Part shown: positions 39,905 through 51,900 of the stretch, piece by piece
How the letters are laid out: the number at the start of each line of letters is the position of its first letter
Position numbering within the stretch: the stretch's first letter is position 1
The notes under the pieces: model-generated
Database searches by the model: none
What the model saw: the letters and a program-made list of their open reading frames with translations, nothing else
What the model was told of the DNA's origin: nothing
Position numbers and translations under genes: made by a program
DNA from: Closterium sp. Naga37s-1
Taxonomy: Eukaryota; Streptophyta; Zygnematophyceae; Desmidiales; Closteriaceae
Direction: 5' to 3'
Length of the DNA stretch: 64,000 bases
Assembly (NCBI GenBank): GCA_947471745.1
Contig: CANJKZ010000264.1
Location: forward strand, 875,501-939,500

Positions 39905-42900
39905 TCAGCTAGTCTTGGACGGTTGTGCTCCCCCAGGTTGACTCACTGTGACTGGATTGAACTGTAACAGAGCATTACAAGAACACACACCATTACAAGA
40001 CCACACATTCACAGGGTTGTCAAAACCGACTGATCAAAATGCAGAATCATGGGGATGCAAGAACCGGGAGCCAGGAGGGAGGCGGGAGATTCTGGGATGA
40101 AGGCAGGTAGGCAGCCCCAAATGGCATGGCCATATGCGAAGATCATACCAACGACTTTTGAGTCGAATCAAAAGATTCTGGGAAGAAAGGCAGGTAGGCG
40201 GCCCTAAATTGCATGGCCGTATGCGAAGATCATACCAACGTACACATTTTCTCACCTGGTAAACAGAGTAAATGAATTTTCGCCGGATCAGCCATATCAT
40301 TGCAAAAAAGAGGTTATACCCTTCAAGCTTGTACTCGATACAAACATCTAGATGTCTACGCATGTTCTCACCTGATACACGGAATAAATGACGTTTCGTC
40401 GGATCTGCCCCATCATTGCGAGAAACAGGTTGTACCCTTCAAGCTTGTACTCGATAAGAGGGTCACGCTGCGCATAGCCCCTTAAAGCCACAGCCTGCTG
40501 GGTGAATCTGAGCGCCTGCAGATGCTCCTTCCAAAGCAGATCCATCTGAGTGAGCACAAAGTACCGCTCTGCATCCCTCATTAACCCTGGGACTGCCGAT
40601 TCTACCTCTGCCTGTAGGAAGGGCGAGGAGGTAGGGTCACAGGGGGTTAGGGTTGAGGTTCGAGAAAGGGATTGAGGTGATATTGAGGGATGACTGGCGG
40701 CGTCCCGCGGGTGCTGTGCCATTTGAAAGTGCGCAGTGCCAAGGGGTGAGAATGGTGATGGAGAAACAAGAGCGGTGGAAGGGGTGAAAGTGGGTGCTCT
40801 TTCAGCTGATTCATTTTGATAAGCTTGAAGTACCGCTTACGGGATTCTCAGTGGTGAGAAATGGGACAAAGTTTTTCCGCACCTTCTTTGTGTAGTAGGC
40901 GTCTTTGCTGCGTTGGTGCAGATAATCCCTTAGGGTGTCTACAGTGTCGCTGTGATAGATGATGTCATCGATTGATAAATCCGTGAGCAGAGCACAGTAC
41001 CTGCAAGAGGGGGTATGTGAAGGATGAAGAGGGAGAAAAGGAAGGGTACACTCGAGAGGGGATTCGGTGCAATGGAGATAGCGACCGTCTTTCGACAAAC
41101 CAGTGCTGGGAAGAAGAAGAAGAAAAAAAAAAAAAAAAAAAAAAAATCAACATTACCTCTGGAAGAATTCACTAGAGAATTCCAAATGATTAGCATAAAT
41201 GAGAAGAACTGCAGCACTTACTGTTTGACCTTCTTTGTAAGAGCCTCGAAGTTCCACTCTTCCTGTGACAGCGATGGGTCGATGTTTGCCTGAGGGAGGG
41301 GAGGGGGGTAGCAGATAGTCATGAAAGAGAGGACAGGAGTGGGTGAGTGACCGCATAGCAGGCGAGGTTGACCTTCTTTGTGAGTGCGTCGAAGTTCCAC
41401 TCCTCCTGTGACAGCGATGGGTCGATGTTCGCCTGAGGGAGGTGGGGAGCAGAATCCAGATGGAGTGAGAGCAGAGCATACATGAACAAGGTTCTTCTCC
41501 AGAGAGAACAGCTTTTGAGTCCACTCGGAAATTCTCGAGAAAGAACAGCTTTTGAGTCGACTCGGAAATTCTCGAGAAAGAACAGCTTTTGAGTCGACTC
41601 GGAAATTCTCGAGAAAGAACAGCTTTTGAGTCGACTCGGAAATTCTCGAGAAAGAACAGCTTCACAGTATGGCATGGCACCTGACTGCATCGCACGTGAC
41701 CACATCATACGTGACAATAACACACCTGATCTGACCGCATTGCACCTGACTGAACCGCACCTCACATTGACAATGTCGTTCATGATCAGCTGTGCATACT
41801 CCAACATCAGCCCCTCCAGATCGACGAGCACTTTTATCGCACCCAACAGTACCGCACCTGACCTCATTGCACCTGACACCACCGCCCCTCACATTGACAA
41901 TGTCGTCCATGGTCAGCTGCGAATACTCCAGCATCAGACCCTCCAGGTCAATGAGCTTCACGGCAGGGCATGGTGATACCACCAGTGCCACTTGACCGCA
42001 TCGCACCTGACCGCATCACAGCTAACCACACCACACTGCACCTGACTCCACCACCCCTCACATTGACAATGTCGTCCATGGTCAGCTGTGCATACTCCAA
42101 CATCAGCCCCTCCAGATCCTCTGTCTCCAGCGCTCTCCTTCTCTCCGAATAAAACCGCTCCCTCTGGCTGTTTAGCACCTGGTGTGGTGGGGGATGGAAG
42201 AGCCTCATACTGCACCAATGCCTCACAGCCATCACCGCACATGACCGTATCACACCACACCACATCTTCTGTCTCCAGCGCTCTCCTTCTCTCCGAGTAA
42301 AACCACTCCCTCTGGCTGTTCAGCACCTGGTGTGGTGGGGGTTGGGACAGCACAGGTTAAAAATGTGTTAGCACTCACAACCATCACCGCACACCACCGT
42401 ACCACACCACACCACATCTTCTGTCTCCAGCGCTCTCCTCCTCTCCGAGTAGAACCGCTCCCTCTGGCTGTTCAGCACCTGGTGTGGTGGGGGTTGGAAG
42501 GGCACAAAGTACAACCGGCATGCTGAAGACAGAGAATACAACCGTCACCACACATCACCAGATCCTCTGTCTCCAGGGCTCTCTGTCTCTCCGAGTAAAA
42601 CCTCTCCCTTTGACTGTTCAGCACCTGGTGGGGGTCGGAAGAGTACAGATGGGTAAGCCAGGCACTGCAATAGTGCTTTAAAACTGCACATGACCGTACC
42701 ACACCACACCAGATCCTCTGTCTCCAGCGCTCTCCTCCTCTCAGAGTAGAATCGTTCCCTCTGGCTGTTCAGCATCTGGTGGGGGTCGGAAGAGCACAGA
42801 ATGACACTGGGGTGTCAGCACTCACAACCACTCACAACCACTCACAACCACACACAACACAACCACACCACACCACACCAGATCCTCTGCCTCTAGCACC

Positions 42901-45900
42901 CTCCTCCTCTTCGATTTAAACCACCCCCTGTTCAACACCTGGTGGGTCGGGGTCGGAACAGTCAGAGAAGTTCTTTGGGAAAGAATCAAAGCACTTCAAT
43001 TTCTTAGGAATTGAGGCACACCACCAGAAGCTCTGCTCAGCCACGTACCATCCTCTGTCTCCAGTGCTCTCCTCCTCACCGAGTAAACGCGCCCCCTCTG
43101 GCTGTTCGGCACCTGGTGGGTGGGGGATGCGTTGAAAGAGCACAGAGTGAAACCGGGATGTCAGCACTCACAACCGCCACCACACACGACCGCCACCACA
43201 CACGACCGCCACCACACACGACCGCCACCACACACGACCGCCACCACACACGACCGCCACCACACACGACCGCCACCACACACGACCGCCACCACACACG
43301 ACCGCCACCACACACGACCGCCACCACACACGACCGCCACCACACACGACCGCCACCACACACGACCGCCACCACACACGACCGCCACCACACACGACCG
43401 CCACCACACACGACCGCCACCACACACGACCGCCACCACACACGACCGCCACCACACACGACCGCCACCACACACGACACGACCGCCACCACACACGACC
43501 GCCACCACACACGACCGCCACCACACACGACCGCCACCACACACGACCGCCACCACACACGACCGCCACCACACACGACCGCCACCACACACGACCGCCA
43601 CCACACACGACCGCCACCACACACGACCGCCACCACTCACGACCGCCACCACTCACGACCGCCACCACTCACGACCGCCACCACTCACGACCGCCACCAC
43701 TCACGACCGCCACCACTCACGACCGCCACCACTCACGACCGCCACCACTCACGACCGCCACCACTCACGACCGCCACCACTCACGACCGCCACCACTCAC
43801 GACCGCCACCACTCACGACCGCCACCACTCACGACCGCCACCACTCACGACCGCCACCACTCACGACCGCCACCACTCACGACCGCCACCACTCACGACC
43901 GCCACCACTCACGACCGCCACCACTCACGACCGCCACCACTCACGACCGCCACCACTCACGACCGCCACCACTCACCGACCGCCACCACTCACGACCGCC
44001 ACCACTCACGACCGCCACCACTCACGACCGCCACCACTCACGACCGCCACCACTTCACGACCGCCACCCACTCACGACCGCCACCACTCACGACCGCCAC
44101 CACTCACGACCGCCACCACTCACGACCGCCACCACTCACGACCGCCACCACTCACGACCGCCACCACTCACGACCGCCACCACTCACGACCGCCACCACT
44201 CACGACCGCCACCACTCACGACCGCCACCACTCACGACCGCCACCACTCACGACCGCCACCACTCACGACCGCCACCACTCACGACCGCCACCACTCACG
44301 ACCGCCACCACTCACGACCGCCACCACTCACGACCGCCACCACTCACGACCGCCACCACTCACGACCGCCACCACTCACGACCGCCACCACTCACGACCG
44401 CCACCACTCACGACCGCCACCACTCACGACCGCCACCACTCACGACCGCCACCACTCACGACCGCCACCACTCACGACCGCCACCACTCACGACCGCCAC
44501 CTTCCTCTGCGCATCCTTCAACGCAGAATGCACACCCTGTGGGCCGCACCACACTGCACCGCACCGCACCACACCCTCCAGACACCCTACCCTCCACACA
44601 CCCTACCCTCCACACGCCCAACCCTCCACACGCCCAACCCTCCACACGTCCTACCCTCCACACGCCCTACCCTCCACACGCCCTATTTTGCAAGCACCCT
44701 AGCTGGTCGTATTCAAAGAGCTGCTTGCGGATGTCAAACTAGTCATTCTCCACCTTCAATGCGCTCGCCACCGAACGCAACATCGCACCACACCACACAC
44801 AACAGCACACCACACCACACTACATCGCACCGCACCGCATCGCAGGACCGCAAGCACCCCACCTGGTCATATTCAAACAGCTGCTTGCGAATGTCGAAGC
44901 AGTAATTCTCCGCCTTCCTCTGCGCACCCTCCAATGCAGACTGGACCTGTATCAGCGCACGCCCTACGGACTGCACTGCACCGCACCGCACTGCACTGCA
45001 CCGCACCGCACCGCACTGCACCACACCCCACCCACCTGGTCGTATTCAAACAGGTGCTTGCGAATATCGAAGTAGTAGTTCTCCACCTTCCTTTGGGCGT
45101 CCTCCAGCGCTCGGTTCAGAAACGGCGACTCGATGGGCAGATCCTCCACGTGGAAGGCCCTCATTAGCCCGTCGATCCTCTCTCCCCCAAACACCCTCAG
45201 CAGATTGTCTTCAAGGCTGAGGAAGAAGCGTGAGCTCCCTGGGTCCCCCTGCCGCCCGCTGCGGCCACGTAGCTGGATGCACGGAGAAAAGGGAGTTGAA
45301 ATTGGGGGGGAACAGGCAGGAAACAGGGGGAAGAGCAGCAGCAGTGGGGAGTGGGGCTTCATCGGCAGATCCCCCATGTGGAAGGCCCTCATCAGCCCAT
45401 CAATACTCTCTCCTCCAAACACTCTTAGCAGATTGTCCACCAAACTCAGGAAGAAGCGTGAGCTCCCTGGGTCTCCCTGCCTCCCGCTGCGGCCCTATTC
45501 GCCCTAATGAAATTTATATTCGTCACTGTCAGAAACTCCTCCACCAATCCCCTCATGCGTGTCAGCACCTCCCTCTTTTTCTTTTCCTCATCAGGCTCCT
45601 CGGTGTGCAGAACCCGGGTGATGGCCGTCCACACTGCCGCCTCCTTCCTCTTCCTGAACCCCCCTCCCTTGATGATTGTTTTATACACCGTTATTATAAA
45701 CCTTCACCGCTACAACAATCCTCCTGCAACAGTCAGCAGAGAGACTCAGGAAGTTGATTGATGTGGGGCAAGAAGATTGGTGGTCTATCCTCGTCGCACT
45801 CCCTTGTCTCATGCTCCCAATCCTCATCCTCTACACCCCCCTCATCCTCTACACCCCCCTCATCCTCTACACCCCCCTCATCCTCTACACCCCCCTCATC

Positions 45901-48900
45901 CTCTACACCCCCCTCATCCTCTACACCCCCCTCATCCTCTACACCCCCCTCATCCTCTACACCCCCCTCATCCTCTACACCCCCCTCATCCTCTACACCC
46001 CCTCATCCTCTACACCCCCCTCATCCTCTACACCCCCCTCATCCTCTACACCCCCCTCATCCTCTACAACCCCCTCATCCTCTACACCCCCCTCATCCTC
46101 TACACCCCCCTCATCCTCTACACCCCCCTCATCCTCTACACCCCCCTCATCCTCTACACCCCCCTCATCCTCTACAACCCCCCTCATCCTCTACAACCCC
46201 CCTCATCCTCTACACCCCCCTCATCCTCTACACCCCCCTCATCCTCTACACCCCCTCATCCTCTACACCCCCCTCATCCTCTACACCCCCCTCATCCTCT
46301 ACACCCCCCTCATCCTCTACACCCCCCTCATCCTCTACACCCCCCTCATCCTCTACACCCCCCTCATCCTCTACACCCCCCTCATCCTCTACACCCCCCT
46401 CATCCTCTACACCCCCCTCATCCTCTACACCCCCCTCATCCTCTACACCCCCCTCATCCTCTACACCCCCCTCATCCTCTACACCCCCCTCATCCTCTAC
46501 ACCCCCCTCATCCTCTACACCCCCCTCATCCTCTACACCCCCCTCATCCTCTACACCCCCCTCATCCTCTACACCCCCCTCATCCTCTACACCCCCCTCA
46601 TCCTCTACACCCCCCTCATCCTCTACACCCCCCTCATCCTCTACACCCCCCTCATCCTCTACACCCCCCTCATCCTCTACACCCCCCTCATCCTCTACAC
46701 CCCCCTCATCCTCTACACCCCCCTCATCCTCTACACCCCCCTCATCCTCTACACCCCCTCATCCTCTACACCCCCCTCATCCTCTACACCCCCCTCATCC
46801 TCTACACCCCCCTCATCCTCTACACCCCCCTCATCCTCTACACCCCCCTCATCCTCTACACCCCCCTCATCCTCTACACCCCCCTCATCCTCTACACCCC
46901 CCTCATCCTCTACACCCCCCTCATCCTCTACACCCCCCTCATCCTCTACACCCCCCTCATCCTCTACACCCCCCTCATCCTCTACACCCCCCTCATCCTC
47001 TACACCCCCCTCATCCTCTACACCCCCCTCATCCTCTACACCCCCCTCATCCTCTACACCCCCCTCATCCTCTACACCCCCCTCATCCTCTACACCCCCC
47101 TCATCCTCTACACCCCCCTCATCCTCTACACCCCCCTCATCCTCTACACCCCCCTCATCCTCTACACCCCCCTCATCCTCTACACCCCCCTCATCCTCTA
47201 CACCCCCCTCATCCTCTACACCCCCCTCATCCTCTACACCCCCCTCATCCTCTACACCCCCCTCATCCTCTACACCCCCCTCATCCTCTACACCCCCCTC
47301 ATCCTCTACACCCCCCTCATCCTCTACACCCCCCTCATCCTCTACACCCCCCTCATCCTCTACACCCCCCTCATCCTCTACACCCCCCTCATCCTCTACA
47401 CCCCCCTCATCCTCTACACCCCCCTCATCCTCTACACCCCCCTCATCCTCTACACCCCCCTCATCCTCTACACCCCCCTCATCCTCTACACCCCCCTCAT
47501 CCTCTACACCCCCCTCATCCTCTACACCCCCCTCATCCTCTACACCCCCCTCATCCTCTACACCCCCCTCATCCTCTACACCCCCCTCATCCTCTACACC
47601 CCCCTCATCCTCTACACCCCCCTCATCCTCTACACCCCCCTCATCCTCTACACCCCCCTCATCCTCTACACCCCCCTCATCCTCTACACCCCCCTCATCC
47701 TCTACACCCCCCTCATCCTCTACACCCCCCTCATCCTCTACACCCCCCTCATCCTCTACACCCCCCTCATCCTCTACACCCCCCTCATCCTCTACACCCC
47801 CCTCATCCTCTACACCCCCCTCATCCTCTACACCCCCCTCATCCTCTACACCCCCCTCATCCTCTACACCCCCCTCATCCTCTACACCCCCCTCATCCTC
47901 TACACCCCCCTCATCCTCTACACCCCCCTCATCCTCTACACCCCCCTCATCCTCTACACCCCCCTCATCCTCTACACCCCCCTCATCCTCTACACCCCCC
48001 TCATCCTCTACACCCCCCTCATCCTCTACACCCCCCTCATCCTCTACACCCCCCTCATCCTCTACACCCCCCTCATCCTCTACACCCCCCTCATCCTCTA
48101 CACCCCCTCATCCTCTACACCCCCCTCATCCTCTACACCCCCCTCATCCTCTACACCCCCCTCATCCTCTACACCCCCCTCATCCTCTACACCCCCCTCA
48201 TCCTCTACACCCCCCTCATCCTCTACACCCCCCTCATCCTCTACACCCCCCTCATCCTCTACACCCCCCTCATCCTCTACACCCCCCTCATCCTCTACAC
48301 CCCCCTCATCCTCTACACCCCCCTCATCCTCTACACCCCCCTCATCCTCTACACCCCCCTCATCCTCTACACCCCCCTCATCCTCTACACCCCCCTCATC
48401 CTCTACACCCCCCTCATCCTCTACACCCCCCTCATCCTCTACACCCCCCTCATCCTCTACACCCCCCTCATCCTCTACACCCCCCTCATCCTCTACACCC
48501 CCCTCATCCTCTACACCCCCCTCATCCTCTACACCCCCCTCATCCTCTACACCCCCCTCATCCTCTACACCCCCCTCATCCTCTACACCCCCCTCATCCT
48601 CTACACCCCCCTCATCCTCTACACCCCCCTCATCCTCTACACCCCCCTCATCCTCTACACCCCCCTCATCCTCTACACCCCCCTCATCCTCTACACCCCC
48701 CTCATCCTCTACACCCCCCTCATCCTCTACACCCCCCTCATCCTCTACACCCCCCTCATCCTCTACACCCCCCTCATCCTCTACACCCCCCTCATCCTCT
48801 ACACCCCCCTCATCCTCTACACCCCCCTCATCCTCTACACCCCCCTCATCCTCTACACCCCCCTCATCCTCTACACCCCCCTCATCCTCTACACCCCCCT

Positions 48901-51900
48901 CATCCTCTACACCCCCCTCATCCTCTACACCCCCCTCATCCTCTACACCCCCCTCATCCTCTACACCCCCCTCATCCTCTACACCCCCCTCATCCTCTAC
49001 ACCCCCCTCATCCTCTACACCCCCCTCATCCTCTACACCCCCCTCATCCTCTACACCCCCCTCATCCTCTACACCCCCCTCATCCTCTACACCCCCCTCA
49101 TCCTCTACACCCCCCTCATCCTCTACACCCCCCTCATCCTCTACACCCCCCTCATCCTCTACACCCCCCTCATCCTCTACACCCCCCTCATCCTCTACAC
49201 CCCCCTCATCCTCTACACCCCCCTCATCCTCTACACCCCCCTCATCCTCTACACCCCCCTCATCCTCTACACCCCCCTCATCCTCTACACCCCCCTCATC
49301 CTCTACACCCCCCTCATCCTCTACACCCCCCTCATCCTCTACACCCCCCTCATCCTCTACACCCCCCTCATCCTCTACACCCCCCTCATCCTCTACACCC
49401 CCCTCATCCTCTACACCCCCCTCATCCTCTACACCCCCCTCATCCTCTACACCCCCCTCATCCTCTACACCCCCCTCATCCTCTACACCCCCCTCATCCT
49501 CTACACCCCCCTCATCCTCTACACCCCCCTCATCCTCTACACCCCCCTCATCCTCTACACCCCCCTCATCCTCTACACCCCCCTCATCCTCTACACCCCC
49601 CTCATCCTCTACACCCCCCTCATCCTCTACACCCCCCTCATCCTCTACACCCCCCTCATCCTCTACACCCCCCTCATCCTCTACACCCCCCTCATCCTCT
49701 ACACCCCCCTCATCCTCTACACCCCCCTCATCCTCTACACCCCCCTCATCCTCTACACCCCCCTCATCCTCTACACCCCCCTCATCCTCTACACCCCCCT
49801 CATCCTCTACACCCCCCTCATCCTCTACACCCCCCTCATCCTCTACACCCCCCTCATCCTCTACACCCCCCTCATCCTCTACACCCCCCTCATCCTCTAC
49901 ACCCCCCTCATCCTCTACACCCCCCTCATCCTCTACACCCCCCTCATCCTCTACACCCCCCTCATCCTCTACACCCCCCTCATCCTCTACACCCCCCTCA
50001 TCCTCTACACCCCCCTCATCCTCTACACCCCCCTCATCCTCTACACCCCCCTCATCCTCTACACCCCCCTCATCCTCTACACCCCCCTCATCCTCTACAC
50101 CCCCCTCATCCTCTACACCCCCCTCATCCTCTACACCCCCCTCATCCTCTACACCCCCCTCATCCTCTACACCCCCCTCATCCTCTACACCCCCCTCATC
50201 CTCTACACCCCCCTCATCCTCTACACCCCCCTCATCCTCTACACCCCCCTCATCCTCTACACCCCCCTCATCCTCTACACCCCCCTCATCCTCTACACCC
50301 CCCTCATCCTCTACACCCCCCTCATCCTCTACACCCCCCTCATCCTCTACACCCCCCTCATCCTCTACACCCCCCTCATCCTCTACACCCCCCTCATCCT
50401 CTACACCCCCCTCATCCTCTACACCCCCCTCATCCTCTACACCCCCCTCATCCTCTACACCCCCCTCATCCTCTACACCCCCCTCATCCTCTACACCCCC
50501 CTCATCCTCTACACCCCCCTCATCCTCATGCGGGCCTTCCGTGATTGCATTGCAGCTACAAGCAGTTCCTTGAGACTACGTAGCTGCATTGCATGGAAGG
50601 AGACGAAGAGTGAACTGCTGGGATCTCCTTGCCTTAGTCTGATGTGCGCCAATGACATTTTGAGGCGCCTCAGAAGTTGATGTGCCGATGACGAACTGTT
50701 TGCTGCATGTTGAACATTGACCTCTGAATTTTAAACCACTTACCTGGTTGTCAACACGTCTCGACTCGTGCCTCTCCGTGCCAATAACATGCAGCCCCCC
50801 AGCAGCAATGTTGGAAAATCCAGTGCTCATACACAGGTTGCAGCCGACCTATCGGGTTGTCCACGTGTCATGACTCGTGCCGCTCCGTGCCAATCACATG
50901 CAGTTTGCCGCACCTTAAACCTTAAACATTAAACCTTAAACCTTGAACCTTAAACCTCGAACCATGAACCATGAACCTTGAACCACTCAACCTGATCTCA
51001 TACCAGCCCACCTGGTTGTCCACACGTCGTGACTCGTGCCGCTCTGTGCCGATCACATGCAGGCCTCCAGCAGCAATCACTTTCCGCTTCTCCTCCTCTG
51101 TGAATCGCCGATACTCCCCCTCCACTGCCTCGAAGGCTGCCCTTAATTGCTTCACCACAGGATCAGCCGTGGGGCCCTGGAAGAGGAGGAGGGGAAGAGG
51201 AAGGAGAGGAGAAACAATCATGTGGTTTCACATACAGTCCTCCCCACAGCAGCAATGACTTTCCGCTTCTCCTCCTCTGTGAATCGCCGATACTCCCCCT
51301 CCACCGCCTCAAAGGCTGCTCTCAGCTGCTTTACCACAGGGTCTGAGTGGGGCCCTGGAAGGGGAGGAGAGGAGGAGACACGATCATGTGGTTTCACATG
51401 CACACCCCCTGGAGCAATGACCCTCCCCTTCTCCTCCTCTGTGAATCGCCGATACTCCCCCTCCACAGTGGCCAAGGCTGCTCTCAGTTGCTTCACCCAC
51501 AGGGTCAGACGTGGGACCCTGGCGAGGGGAAGGGGAGGGGGAGAGGGAGGGGGAGGGGGGGGGGAAGGGGAGGGAGAAGATGGCGCCCCCCCCCCCTCTC
51601 CACGTCCCCTCACTCTGCTCTCAGTTGGAGGGGAGGGTCAGTTGCTGTGAGGGGATGGCTACTTGGAGCCTACACTGCTAATGCGACCTGGGTTCACATG
51701 CACTTGTCAAATTTCAACATAGCACCTACCACCCCACCCGCTCTCACCTTCACATGCCCTCTGTGAATCGCCGTACCCCCTACCCTTATTAATACCTACC
51801 ACCCCACCCACTCTCACCTTCTCACATGCGAACGCCAGCCTGTCTTCTGCCTCCAGTGCTGTGAGCGAACTGCTCCCCCACGCCTCCACTGCTGATTGCA

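Larger units (their letters stand above)
31193..42672. repeat. Tandem unit 3, continuous with the full SecA gene
   Basis: Third unit. It matches units 1 and 2 up to base 42672, where they jump to METTL5. Unit 3 continues instead with further SecA introns and exons. This makes it the copy at the right-hand end of the array, still in its original context on that side. Confidence 0.93.

Noticed and set aside
43011-44742. Long plus-strand frames of [12 protein letters not shown]-type repeat
   Set aside because: Stop-free translation of the 16-bp satellite in every frame, within a SecA intron.
45754-50680. Three overlapping plus-strand reading frames of about 1600 codons ([12 protein letters not shown] and HPLHPP repeats)
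   Set aside because: They are the three frames of an 18-bp satellite that happens to contain no stop. They have no proper gene structure and lie antisense inside a SecA intron.
50920-50995. Interstitial telomere (ccttaaa-like heptamers)
   Set aside because: The repeat is degenerate (ccttaaa, ccttgaa, catgaac) and is not the plant-type CCCTAAA.
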